Shown: positions 48,501 through 59,200 of the stretch, one piece after another | Layout of the letters: every line of letters starts with the position of its first letter | Numbering within the stretch: position 1 is the stretch's first letter | NCBI RefSeq assembly: GCF_014851395.1 | Contig: NW_024041150.1 | Span: forward strand, 38,885,585-38,949,584 | Length of the DNA stretch: 64,000 bases | From: Micropterus salmoides | Lineage: Eukaryota; Chordata; Actinopteri; Centrarchiformes; Centrarchidae | Direction: 5' to 3' | Translations under genes and position numbers: made by a program | Notes under the pieces: model-generated | The model's input: only the letters and a program-made list of their open reading frames with translations | The model's database searches: none | What the model was told of the DNA's origin: nothing

Positions 48501-48960
48501 GAGGGAACACCACAATGTTTTTTGAACAAGATGAAAACAAAGGAAGACATTCTCAAGGCTTCATCCTACTCACATAGAGTTGTTTGTACTTCTGTCCATA
48601 AAACGTGATGGGCATGAGCTGATGTCAACCACTGTAGGACCAGAAAATCCCAGAGCACCTGAAGTCGATGGAGACACATGAGAGGTCAGAACTAGCGTAC
48701 AACAGGGAAGGGTGCACATTCAAAAGTTGACTTCATGAAGGAATAAAACAGGTTTTGTTTACCAACCAATCAAGATTTTTAATTTAACATCGTCACTGCT
48801 TCTTCTTAGAAACAAAGATATATCAGGAAAATAATACTTTGTTTTGTTAGTTCTTCTGTTCCTCAACACGTCTTATTAGCAGTGTTTCAAAATGGCTGCC
48901 GTGTGTGCGGTTACCTGCAAGCCTGATGAGAGCGGACAGGTAGAGCAGGGGGCGGAGCAT
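34315..48960 (-). CDS. Alpha-tectorin-like VWD-C8-EGF-ZP gene, copy B (frameshift in exon 2; possible pseudogene)
   Basis: Exons: 48960-48915, 48658-48574, 45433-45224, 44879-44780, 44606-44483, 39934-39691, 39525-39369, 39161-39065, 38726-38664, 38369-38167, 37816-37685, 37249-37062, 36838-36684, 36548-36303, 36172-36010, 34407-34315. All splice sites are intact, and exons 6-16 have exactly the same lengths as copy A. Exon 2 is 85 nt instead of 86: copy A reads cgtgatGGGGcatg and copy B cgtgatGGGcatg on the plus strand. This loses the frame at the first conserved Cys-Pro (SSCP). Exons 3-5 are open but much diverged (for example ISGCRHS against VSRCRHS). The signal peptide is MLRPLLYLSALIRLAG, and the C-terminus has the same ARRRRS site and ends FITMAWTK. 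If the deletion is a sequencing error, the product would be 768 residues. Introns 2 and 5 are enlarged by transposons. Confidence 0.8.
34568..35440 (+). mobile_element. Penelope-like element fragment with GIY-YIG motif and inverted ends
   Basis: The left end 34568-34720 ('gtttcgtccctcatccaaag', 'gacttcttcagttcgg') recurs inverted at 35285-35440. Between them the plus frame reads CSEECTDLYIGETKQPLHKR and MAQHRRA (about 34765-34850), the GIY-YIG endonuclease core of Penelope-like retroelements. Coding sequence is then lost into unrelated sequence (34901-35280). It is inserted in the last intron of tectorin-like copy B, splitting the older element at 34508-34566. Confidence 0.75.
36555..36597. 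repeat. (CA)n microsatellite at the exon 14 acceptor, copy B
   Basis: An uninterrupted CA run; on the coding strand (TG)n just before gctctgcag. Shorter than in copy A. Confidence 0.9.
38496..38601 (+). mobile_element. SINE 3' tail in intron 9, copy B
   Basis: 'gtgtgaatggggtgaacgtg', then 'gtggtgtaaactgctttgat', then 'gactagaaaggtgcttcaca'. Paralogous to 16520-16612. Confidence 0.65.
40004..43108 (+). mobile_element. Penelope-like element (RT end and linker) carrying a nested L2-type LINE
   Basis: The ends 40010-40110 and 42920-43028 are inverted copies of one another ('aacgtttcggtactagacct' and its near complement). The coding piece 40140-40440 reads RLRRICHSTENYIEKAVDMK and RGYPLHWLDQAYE, matching the post-catalytic RT region of Penelope-like elements. 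It is followed by the Cys-rich linker GNYRCGGCAQCNNT (about 40510-40550). The L2-type element at 40585 interrupts it. The GIY-YIG part was not found here. Confidence 0.7.
40585..42562 (+). mobile_element. L2-type non-LTR retrotransposon, 5' truncated, RT open over two frames
   Basis: Frame 1 (to about 41080) carries RT motifs GFRAHHSTETALVKITNDLL, LVLLDLSAAFDTIDH, VPQGSVLGPILFTLY and a YVDDTQLY catalytic box (YADD variant). Frame 2 (41107-41772) carries LNSDKTKVIVLGPKH, LDYCNSLLSG and IQNAAARVLTGTRKRDHISP. The 3' UTR contains 'aaaaggaagtttttccttgc', and the tail is repeated 'ttgaatagaattgaaaattg'. A short internal deletion near 41085 joins the frames badly. It looks fairly recent and is nested in the Penelope-like element. 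Confidence 0.85.
45932..46545. mobile_element. Non-autonomous DNA transposon (MITE-like) with imperfect TIRs
   Basis: Left end 'cctagttcacactacacgat'; right end in reverse complement 'ggcttgtgcagactacacga'. The words 'tagtgtgaac' and 'gtcatgtagtgtgaac' recur inside. It interrupts the 'aaccaagtcat...caagtctt' element. A similar TIR pattern is common in fish. Confidence 0.55.
47878..48207 (+). CDS. Unrecognised open frame in the intron 2 insertion, probably transposon-borne
   Basis: After a good acceptor (acttgtttttag) the frame reads from LVEAVCSCREPSAVVDGLAW through MRKIHAARGNDHE and TNRDPIWGAQLRAIL to a stop at 48205. Codon use and amino acid make-up look like real protein rather than chance. 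After a frame change, MDWDNDEIFPPVRDQDVIIE (from about 48238) is also coding-like and ends at a stop near 48324. I do not recognise the family. Because it sits in an insertion absent from the paralog, a transposon or retrocopied gene piece is most likely. Confidence 0.4.
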   Translation, partial: ELVEAVCSCREPSAVVDGLAWIMRKIHAARGNDHELFTCGFKNAAVMQLTNRDPIWGAQLRAILQNQDTRLSRDFPDTLAELSHGLGFMKAMEIFFSCVASLLKTRLSR

Positions 48961-49195
48961 GTTGGAGGAGCCCAATCAGCTGGAGAGAGAGAGACAGTTG
49001 GAAACAAAGTCAGAGCCACTTTGAAAGTTTAACACTGTTCCTGGGAAGTGGAAAATGAAGCTCAGTCCAGTGACAGGGTTCATTCACATTTTGGACTTTC
49101 ATGACTTTTGCTGTTTCCATGTATGTATGTGATGGGTCATGTTTCTAAATGTTCTCTGTTTTTATTATTTTTATTACTAGCTACAGCAGCAGACT

Positions 49196-49616
49196 GAAGA
49201 TCCAGTGTGAAATAATTTGGAGGATCTATTGTCAGAAATGCAATATAATATCCATAACTAGTTTTCAGTGGTGTATAAAGACCTTACATAATGAACCGTA
49301 ATGTTTTTATTTTCTTAGAATGCGCAGGTCCTCTAACACGGGAGTCACCATATTGTGCCACCATGTTTCTACAGTAGCCCAAATGAATAAACTGCTCTAC
49401 AGAGCGCGTTTCGTCACTATGTTGAATACGTACGTACAAACAATAGTAGTCTGGTTTATTATTAGTAACAAGAGAAGTGAAATTTGGACAAGTTGAGCAC
49501 CACACGTATTAGCTCAAGAGTCGACAGAGTTTGGAAAGGGAGGGGTGAGCAGTGACTGAGCATTTGGTTGCAATTCATTACTCTCACCGCTAGATGCCAC
49601 TAAAAGTTACATACTG
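49196..49616. mobile_element. hAT-like non-autonomous element
   Basis: It runs from 'gaagatccagtgtgaaataa' to 'cgctagatgccactaaaagt', with 'caccatgtttctacagtagc' inside. This is a well-known fish MITE pattern (internal '...tctacagtagccca...', end '...cgctagatgccact...'). The matching place in block A (about 21385-21430) lacks it. Confidence 0.65.
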
Positions 49617-50490
49617 AATCTTTGAATATTGCAACTGGAAAACGACATCACATCTGAGCTCATTTTATTGTCTATAACCATTTCTGACTGATTTTATGAT
49701 TACGATTTCATTATCAATTAAAAAATTATTTTGTCCATTAATCATTTGGTTTATAAAATGTGAAAAGTGTCTCTCACATTTTCCAGGGTGACGTCTTTAA
49801 ATGGCTGGCAGTCAAAAGACAAAAGATTTCCAGCTTACAGTAACCACTACTATTTAAGTCTTCAAATAACCCTATAATCCAAATATTTCAACAAAAAAAT
49901 ATGATTAATTAATTTCACTTATGAGAATTCGCTCTTACTGTGACTTTCAGTAACATTAAAAGAAATTCATATCTTATGTGTAAAAAGTATTATAGTATAG
50001 CCTTTTGTAACTTAAAGGCCACCTCCTTTTATATTTGTAACCCTGATGTAGACTCATTGTGCTGTGCTGTATTGAATATTAAAATAACATAGTTTGAAGT
50101 CCATCATCACTTTTTTGAAGTCATGCTGAATGGAGCTCACACAGTCAGATGATTAATCTATACATTTGATTGTCACCTGCAATTTAAATTTAAAATTTCA
50201 AACATTCTCTGGTTTCAGCTTTTAAAACGTGAGAACATGTCACTTTTCTTGCATTGTATATTGAATATGAGTTTTGTCTTCAAACTGTAGGGACAAAACC
50301 ACCTCTGTGAACACAGCACCTTGGGCTTTAGGAAATTGTATTGAATATTATCTTTTCTGACATTTTAATAAATCAAATGAAAATTTGAAAATGAATCAAT
50401 TGAGAAGATAGTTGTTGCAGCCGTCATGCTGACGCTGTCCTTGGTCATCTACATTTGGTCATTGCCATTGGAGCTTGCAGATTATCTTAC

Positions 50491-50600
50491 CCCGTGGAGG
50501 TTTGTTGCAGGATGAGGTAGATGAATTCTGTGATGGTCCTGCAGCTGGTGGAAAGATTTGCTGATCTCTCTCCTTCTCCCTCTATTAATGTGCATCCTCC
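50491..50600 (-). promoter_or_regulatory. Predicted promoter and non-coding first exon of tectorin-like copy B
   Basis: Counterpart of 23209-23340, with a conserved donor at 50490/50491 and the 'ctacctcatc' stretch. The TATA-like motif is weaker here (cattaatagagg). Confidence 0.35.
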
Positions 50601-50844
50601 CTGCTGTTTAAACCCAGGAAAGAAGACGGGGTAAGGCGGGGGTGGAGTCAACACTAGTGATACCTGTTTTGAATTCTCCCTTAATTTTCCTTCAGCACTT
50701 TTCGACCAGCCCAGTTAAACACAGCAAAGAAGATGAAAACAGAAGACATATTAAAGAAATTAGAATATATACATGTTGTTCCCCAAATTTTGATTAGAAA
50801 TTGTCAGTTAGAATTTTATTTTAGTAATGGACATCCGATGTGAC

Positions 50845-51060
50845 AATGTAGTTGAAGATCGTTTGAAGTACAGAGAGGTCTTCGTACCTGCAGACAAAGG
50901 GAGGGTTACATTTGTTATTCAAACGGTAACGACCCCTGTGGTCCAGCAGTGATCACTCTTAAAATTCACTATTAGCTTAACCGATTGCATGTCTTATTAA
51001 ACAGTCAGTAAACTAAGCTAAGAAATAAAAAAGAAGGACACCAGCGAGAAAAGCTTCGGT
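50845..51060. repeat. Low-copy interspersed repeat, copy 4
   Basis: 'gtacagagaggtcttcgtac', 'cagacaaagggagggttaca' and 'cagtcagtaaactaagctaa'. Paralogous to 24170-24400 and similar to 1-830. Confidence 0.5.
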
Positions 51061-52092
51061 GTCAATAATCTGCATCTATGAAGCTGAGTTTGGACGCACA
51101 TTAGCTTCCATACTGTATCTGAAAAGTTGAACAACATATGACTGCTTGTGACTTTGTAAAAAGTCTTATTCCAATTCCAAAGACTGCTCACTGTGACCAA
51201 GTAAGGCACTGGAGGCTCCAGAAATGAATGGAGCAACTGTAAAAACTTGTCTGACTGCTAACTTACCACTGACACTCATCATCTTGAGCCATAAGCTTCT
51301 GAAAAGGCTGTCAACGATAAGATAGCAACATTTATATTTACAGTGTTTGAAGTGGAAAACAACAAGTGCTAGTAATCCCCTTATTCACATGTTGGAGTGC
51401 TTTCCACAACATGGAGGAATAATTTAGTGTAGTAGCATAATACAGCAATTTAAGAAATACACAACCAATGTTTATCATTTATATAGGTTTTCATTGTGGT
51501 CGTTCTCTAATTTGTTAATACCATCTGGTCAATCACAACGAGATGTTCAACATTTGAAAGTTTACTGTAGCATGTCAACCTTTTATTTAATGGCACTCCC
51601 CACTGAGGCTGTGATTGGTCGGGTCACGAAAAGTGACATAGACAAAATTTGTCTCAAGGCTTAGCCCAGGCCAGAATTAGTTTATGTTTTCACCTGATTA
51701 AACTGTTGCCATTCTGGAGAAATTGCTAGATTTACATAGAAAACAATAGGTATGGGTGTTATTATGTACAAGCCTGTCCTCACCAAAACAAATGACAAGA
51801 TTTCTTTGTTCAAGTAGCTTATTACAACCCATATTTAGGTTTAATGTTTTTGTTAAACACATAAGATTCACATAAAGCATATGACAGGAAGCTTATCAAC
51901 AATTTGCACAATGTTTTTGGCTGAGCATGTCAGTATATTAAAAGGCGGCATGTTGGGCTTGAAAATGTTGTTAATTATAATGCATGTCCTTCAAAGTAAT
52001 TGTTTAGCAGAATGTTAACTGCACAAGAAATACTTGTTCCCATACTTGAGTTGACTGATGAGATTTCCCCTCCAGGTTTGAAGTCTCTGACG
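51061..52092. other. Gene-free stretch
   Basis: No gene is recognised. From 51880 it is paralogous to 26930-27180. Short minus frames here have no family features. Confidence 0.5.
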
Positions 52093-52300
52093 TGGGGCAG
52101 CTGTGGCTCAGCAGGTAGAGCGGGTTGGCCGTTAATTGGCAGTTCAATCCCAGGCCGCATGTCCAAGTGTCCTTGAGAGATTCTGGACTCCGAATTGCCC
52201 CTGGCAGCTGCTCCGCCAGTGTGTGAATGTTAGTTTCTGTTTGAGCACTTAGGCTCAGTGTGTGAATGTATTTGGAGCATTTAAATATGGAGCGAGTGTA
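52093..52300 (+). mobile_element. tRNA-derived SINE
   Basis: An A-box-like 'gtggctcagcaggtagagcg' and a B-box-like 'gcagttcaatcc' form the tRNA-like head. The body has 'aagtgtccttgagagattct' and 'ctccgccagtgtgtgaatgt'. It is absent from the paralogous site near 27180, so it inserted in block B after the duplication. Confidence 0.75.
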
Positions 52301-52424
52301 TATAATGTTCTGCACAGTATGTAGTGATAACGCAATGGTTGAGGCACTATGAAGCTTTTAATGGTAAAATATTTACAGGGACCTCCTCCTCACTGTGACA
52401 ACCAAGAAATCCTAAATCCACCAA

Positions 52425-52600
52425 GAATCAGAATCAGAATCAGAATCAGCTTTATTGCCAGGTATGTGTACACATACGAGGAATTTGCCTCTAGATTGTA
52501 CATAGAATGCTGGAAGAAATAAGTATTATGTGTGGTGTTATGTACATGAGGTAGGTGGATGTGGTATACAGTATAAATACAGAATGATGAATAAATAAAT
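52425..52600 (-). mobile_element. 3' end of a LINE-type element
   Basis: Begins with repeated 'cagaat', then 'cagctttattgccaggtatg', 'tgtacacatacgaggaattt'. This is a common 3' tail in fish, read here from its 3' end. A related tail lies at 56471-56540. Confidence 0.55.
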
Positions 52601-53940
52601 AATAAGTATTCTATTTCAGTCTGTAAACTGCAAAATCTGCTGGTCATAAAATGGTTATGTGAGAGGTATTGAATCTGTGTTTCTGTGTGCCTGAAAATAT
52701 TAACATTTTCAGTCTTACTAGAGACTAAATGCTGTTTTCCTGTTTCCATACGGCCAAGGAATCTTTCTGTTAGTCATGTTTAAATACAGTATCCAAATGC
52801 TCTCACTCAGTTTATGATCTATGTTTGATAGGACCATCAAGATACACATACAACAATCTGTCTTTCCCATTAAGAAAGACACCTGATTTCCAATCTATTT
52901 GCATCGTCATGACGACTCAACAGTGACTGCATGCGCACAGTGAGCTTCTCAGTGCATGTGTCTGTGGTCCTGAAGAGGAGGTACAGTGCAGTTCTTTGCA
53001 GGTTTAAAGAAACACTTGGATGAGGTAGAAAAGTTGGTTTATCGATAAAAAGCAAAATTCAACAAAGTACAATGGAACAGACTCAGCAAATAAATCATGA
53101 TGTACCTGAAGCATGTGACTTAAATGTTCTCTGAAGCTTCCACCCGATCGAAGAGATGAAAAATAGTAGCAGACAAAAACATCAGATTATCTTGAGCTTT
53201 TGACTGGTGCAATGGTTTAATGGCACAATGGTGAATTAGCTCTGATGGCTGCTTATCTTGACGAACCAACTCCTAATAATCACGTACCAATGGTGGATGA
53301 AAGTGACTGAAAACTGTTACTGAAATACAACCTAGAGTTGTGATTTGTATATTTAGTGTGACGTGAAGGGTTGAGTTGTGATTTCCTATACAATACATAT
53401 TGGATTTTATAATCTTTACTGTTATATAAGTTTAACATGAACTTGTTCTGTCTTGAGAAATCAAGAAAGAGAGAAATATGTGGATCACCTGTCCACCCTT
53501 GAGGGAACAAAGGGAAATATCTGTCTCTGTAGCTGCTAAATGCTCCACTATGTTCACCAGCTAGTCTCTAACTGTGTTTTTCCTGCTGAGCAGGTAATGT
53601 TCAGTGGCTTTTTACAGCTGTTTTTCTGACTCTATGAGAGCAGAAACAGTAAAGTTGCTGTCGGACAGATAACAATGAGATGGAACTCACTATAAAGCTC
53701 TTTAAATCTGAGAGGAGCTGCAGATTCAGCTGATAATTCTCTGATTTGTAATTGTCAGTTGATGCGTTGTGGTCACTTTAAGTCTGTTTTAAGTTTTCTT
53801 CACCTGTGTGTGTGTGTTGTGTGTTTGTGTGTGTGGTTCCTGACTGTTGCTTGTTCTCCAGCTAAGGCACACACTGTTCTCCAGCCAAACAAATTTGTAC
53901 GTTTATATAATTTGTAAAATGTGTAAAATAAAGTATTTCA

Positions 53941-54545
53941 ACGAAGGTTAAAATGAAGGGCAACTGGACTTGGTTGAAGCTACTGGAAGACGTTTCGTCC
54001 CTCATCCAAAGGACTTCTTCAGTTCTGACTGACTGGCAGGGAAACTCAGCTATTTAACCTCAGTGGGGTCGTTATCTCGGGTCATCGATACCGCTGGTTC
54101 GTTAGTGTTCCTTGTTGCTGTGACGACAGTCGTTACAGTCGTTGAGACTACCTGTGGCCAAGACTGAACGACCATCGTTGGTATCTTCACCTGAGGCCAA
54201 TAGGTTACGTTTGTTGAGTTTCCTGGGAAGTGATGAAAGGACAGCATTGTAAGTGGGGGATAAGTGGTGGCGTAGACCCCCTCCCCTGTTCAATGACGGC
54301 TTCTCAACCCTGGTGTAGATGCTTCCTTGACACCTCTTTCAAACCATCCATCTTCTCTGTCTAAAATGTGCACCTGGTGGTCCTCAAACGAGTGTCCTCT
54401 GTCCTTCAGATGTAAGTAGACAGCAGAGTCTTGACCTGAGGAGTTGGCCCTTCTGTGTTGAGCCATGCGTTTGTGTAGTGGTTGTTTAGTCTCCCCAATA
54501 TAGAGGTCTGTGCATTCCTCACTGCATTGGACAGCATACACTACA
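53941..54545 (-). mobile_element. Penelope-like element, 3' end with GIY-YIG frame
   Basis: The minus frame 54541-54290 encodes VQCSEECTDLYIGETKQPLH and KRMAQHRR, then LHLKDRGHSFED and HILDREDGWFERGVKEA, a GIY-YIG endonuclease lacking its upstream RT. Its 3' non-coding end (54100-53941) matches the inverted ends of the element at 34568-35440. A second frame (54293-54102) carries RGGGLRHHLSPTYNAVLSSL, the usual C-terminus, after a frameshift. Confidence 0.8.
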
Positions 54546-56214
54546 TTCAGTAGTGGAGACAGTTACCTGCCAGAACATATACACTGTCTGACACAGCGTT
54601 TAATTTTCTCATTCATACAGTCAGTATCAAAGTACATATGAGAACACATTCATAGGCAGAAGGTGAGTCTGGCTGTGAGCTCACATAGTGAGCTACTACT
54701 ACTACTGTGGTGCAGAAACACTGACACTGTTACACACTCTTACTTTTACATTTTCCATGTTGTCTGTCAGTGGCCATGATCATCACTTGCACCAGATGTG
54801 ATAGTTTTTGAGATGTTCTTCTTTACTTTGGTTTGTTAGTCTAGATGAGCCAACCCTCCCAAGATGTTACAAAATGCATGATTTTAGTACAGCAAAATAA
54901 TGTATTACAGGAGGCTGAGCTAGCATATTTCTTGATGTTGCCGTTATTTGGTGGACAAGTAACAATAATATTTGCAATAACAAATACTTTTAAGTAAGTT
55001 AATTAATTAATTAATAATTTCTTAATAAACCCATCTAAAGAAATTCCATTTATTGACTGGCTACTCTCTGTCTCAGACGATGACATCTTTTGTCCTGCAT
55101 TGGCCACTGTAGCTATCCTATGCGCTTTGGTGGAGTGGCGACCTTTAAAATATTAGGTGGCTAAAATACATTTTGCTGCTGACTCTGCCCACAGCAGTGT
55201 ATTGCTTAGTTTCCACGCTGGTACAACTCTATACTTCTTCAAACTGGGGACACGCTGACCGACTATGGATAAGAACCTCATACAGCCCCATTTAAAAAAT
55301 CCTACACTATCCCTTTAAACAATATCACTTGTTAGAGAAGACGATCCGGACCAGGTGACCTGTTATATGTGTGTAAGTTATTTAATGTATTTATTTCTTT
55401 GAATAGAAAATGTGTACCCAAGAAACAAAGGCTGTGTAGTTTCCATAAACAAATGTTTGCCGGCACAAATAATTTAGCAAAATGTCAAAGATGTACAAAT
55501 ATCACTTAACATTACACATAAATACAAATTTGTATCTTTATTTATATATTAAAACGTTTTCTAAAAAATAAAAAAAAACATTTGGATGATTGTTGATGTT
55601 TCTCAAACCAAATATTTTAAATCAAACAAGAATTTATGGCATTTTATGTCTTTATTACAAAAACATGGAACGGAGAGTCCTAAATTGACAGGAAACAAAG
55701 AATAACAAAAAAATCTCTACATTTTAATATAAATGTTCAATCCAGCAAAAACAAATAAAAAGGTTTCTGTGTTACATAAACTCACACTTTGGTGTAGAGT
55801 TTAAATTATTTTAGTCTTTGTCTTGAGTTCAGAGCTTTCAGAAAAAAAGTGTTCTGAATTGTTGAAAATACCAGAGGAAGAAAAATGTAATAAGATTTGA
55901 TTCAACATTAATAAAAAAGGTCTCATTTTGTTGATTCCAGATCAGGACGTGATGTGACCTCGTGTTTACTGGACGTCACTACAACATGTGTTTTTAGTCG
56001 TGCTGAGTCGTGCTGTTCCTGATGTTTAATGTTCAGTGTTTTCAGGTTTGCTGGATTACAGCACTATTTACGGTTCAGCATTTTCGTGTGATGGTAACTT
56101 TTTATCATGGTCCTTTCATGTTGGTGATAAAATAAGCTAAATGGAGTGATTATTGTAGTTATCAAAAAGGTAAGATAAAATAAAAAAGTACGACAGCTGG
56201 ATAATTATTGTCTT
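54546..56214. other. Gene-free stretch downstream of the lamin-tail receptor
   Basis: 55060-55320 contains 'cttcaaactggggacacgct', 'taagaacctcatacagcccc' and 'acactatccctttaa', a dispersed fish repeat. 55560-56010 is AT-rich 3' flank, partly similar to 28020-28490. Confidence 0.45.
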
Positions 56215-59200
56215 TCATTGACTATGAACTGAGAAATGTTGGATCTCTTCAGTGTTGCTGATGAGGAAGAACTGCAGTTTGTCTTTGGGGCTCCAGGACT
56301 TCAGGTCATCCCACACCAGGTCAGAGGGAGGATAATTTGTCCCACATCCTTGAACCCACATCTGTAAAATGCAAAGGCCACAGACTTACAAGCAGAGTCA
56401 TTAAATCATTAAGTCCTCAAAGTTATAATTTATTATTAATATTTCGTTATCATTTTCTCTAGTTTTTTAGATTAGATTAGACTGGATTCGCCTTCATTGT
56501 CATTGCGCATGTCACTAGGTACAAAGCAACAAAATGCAAACAATTCAAACTCAACAACAACTGAGACAGAAGGAAGAAAGAATGATGATGATGCAACAAC
56601 ATAAACTGAGAAACAAATAAAGACTCACAATGACTTTTTTTCCAGGACTGAGTTTCAGTGGTTTCTTAAATGTGTATGAGATGGGTGCTCTGTCGTTGAC
56701 TTGTACTTTTAACGTCCAGCCTCCCAGTTCTTGGTCCTACAGGAGGGAAATTTGGCACGAGAGGAGAAGATTATAGAAAGAGAGACTAACAAGTGAATGT
56801 TACAGTGCGTGTTAAATCCATTGTGTTTATAAATGAGGGTACGTCACCTCCCTCTTTACATGAAAACAAGAGAAAATGGATTCTGGGTAAAACAACAGTT
56901 CATTAGTTTTAGAGTTTTGGAATATCCCTGTTTACTCTTGGATAACTCAATGCTATATTGTGCATGCTTATATATCACTCACACAGTGAAAATACACACA
57001 CAAACACCATTACCTCACTAGACGTGTTTTTGAGACCGATATATTTCCTCGACTTGTCAACCTCATCCACAATGACATGTCCTGCTGTTGAGCTCTGACC
57101 GGCTGAGCTGGTACCGTCCTGCTGCCGAGACTGAGAACTCTCAGAGTCTGGCACTTTCTGAGAGGGAGACAACACACACACAGCTCATTCAAGAATAATC
57201 AAAAAAAGTAGCTCTTTCTTACTTTTGATCTTCCCCCACTGGAAGTGAAAAATAGAGATAGAGAGAGACGAGAATACTTTTATTTAGAGCAGCACTTATC
57301 CTGCTCTGGATGGAAACTCATTCCTGATTTGCTGGAGGATGTGATTTATTACCTTTTAATGTGTACATAGCTAAGCTCAGCTTTAACCTGTTTACTCTGA
57401 GCACCTTTATATTGTAAATGTACTGGAGCGGGATTTCTCAGTGTTAACAACCAACACACTAACTGATGAATAGAACATGCAATTAGAAAATAACACAAAC
57501 CCGAATGTCTCAAAGTGAGCATGTCAAGAGAAATCATCAACACAATCTAATCTTTCTCATGTTATCTCTTACAGGACAATAAAAATAGCACTTGAGTCCA
57601 GTTTCAGTTGTTTGGTGTCTCAGTTTTGCTTACGGTTTTGTTTTATTTTCTACACCTGTTCTGTGTTTCCGCCCTCTTGTTTACTGTAGTATTTAATTCC
57701 TATGTTTAGTTCAGTCTCAGCTGGATCATAGTGGTTTCATGTCCTGTAAAAGTCGCGAATACCTGTTGTCTCAGCCTGTATACCTGCCAGTTTACACTTT
57801 CCTGTGGATCTTCACCATCTCCGCCTGGATTACGGTTTGTGGATCACTGTCAAAGATAGGCCTAACTCTCTGTCCATACTTCGATAACAGATTGATCATA
57901 AAAGCACCAGGTTCAAGATCATGTTTGGGTAAAAACAACTAACAGCCTATCTAACTGTGACTTCATTGTTTCTAAAGACGTAACTGTGTTCTAATATGTC
58001 CTTTGATATCAACAGTATGAATGAGGAAATGTCAGACAACCGCTTCAGGCTCCGCAGGAGGAGTCAGAGAGAAACTCAGCGTTTGTTCAAGTAAACCTCC
58101 TCCCGAGGAGATTAGGTTCACAGCGTAAATTGTCAGGATTACTGATGTAGAGTTTATTTGATCTTGGTCTCTCAAAACCGAAAACCCAGAGTTTTCCTCA
58201 TCTCGGGCTCAACTTACTCAGTTTTCACTAAACCCGCTTTCTGAAACAGGGCCGTTTTGTCCTTCCTGCCCAAAACAGACTTTATTTTTGACTTTATCTC
58301 CCTCAACTGGAAATCAAATTCATGTTTCTTACATGTTTGGTCTTTTTTCCTTCTCCATTGTTCAAAAACTTCATTTGCACTGTTTCAACTGTCATGAGCT
58401 GCTGTTGCTCTCTTTCTCCTTCAGCGACAAACTTGTAATTTTTAGAGAGGTTCTTCATTTCTCCATCACAGCAGCTTCTCTTGGTCTCTGTGTAAAATAG
58501 AATTAAGGTGTAAAAGAGATTTAATTGCATTATAGGACAGTATCACAGCATATGACACACTTCAGTCTAAAATGGGCTACAAAAATAAGACAACTAAAAA
58601 CTGGAAATAAAAGTAGATGAAACCACCACATTTTTATCAACCCCATAACATCTAAAATACTGACATTTTGATCAAATGAGATTTTATTTACCTGGTTAAA
58701 CAATTAATTTCTCTATTACCCATGAAATCTGTGACCGTAACGTGACACAAAGCACAGAAATTAATGTGACTTACTGAGTTCATTTTGTCTCCAATTGTAC
58801 ACAAAAAAGACAATCGCTGCAGACATTAACAGGATGCAAGCAGCCAAACTAACAGCCAAACCAATAATGGTGGACAGAGAACTGGACTGGACCTCAAAGA
58901 AATCATCTGAAACGATAACGAATAACTTGACATTTATGTAAAGACCTCAGCTATTTGAAACTAAAACAGTAAATCATTAATAATGTCTACCTGTAACCTG
59001 GATGTGAGTGTCTCTGGTCTGGTTGATGTCCTTCTGTTGGACTCTACAGGTGAAGCTGTTGCTGTGTCTCTTCTCCACAGTCACTCTGCTGCTGACAGTA
59101 TAGAGGTCATCAGGACCTCTGACTGTCTCTGTAGGTCCAGCAGAGAGGAGGTTTCCCTCACCGTCCAGCCAAAACACCTCAGGCTCTGGATACCAGCCTG

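Larger units (their letters stand above)
45525..48550. mobile_element. About 3-kb composite insertion in intron 2 of copy B
   Basis: The copy A intron between exons 2 and 3 is only 189 bases (20521-20709); the copy B intron is 3140. The extra DNA begins after 'cctctagattcatatgtgaa' (45508) and ends near 'ttcatcctactcacatag' (48560). It holds the element with 'gaggtggaaccaagtcat' at 45888 and the repeated 'caagtc' motifs to 46640, a TIR-bearing element inside that (45932-46545), and an unrecognised frame at 47878-48207. Confidence 0.7.
32480..53950. repeat. Segmental duplication, block B (approximate limits)
   Basis: Collinear with block A and in the same orientation. Private events here are the Penelope-like insertions at 34568 and 40004, the L2-type LINE at 40585, the 3-kb intron 2 insertion at about 45525-48550, the hAT-like element at 49196 and the SINE at 52093. 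It lacks the piggyBac-like element and the large minisatellite of block A. Confidence 0.8.

Noticed and set aside
52093..52165. tRNA gene
   Set aside because: The A and B boxes belong to the head of a SINE; the body and tail follow directly.
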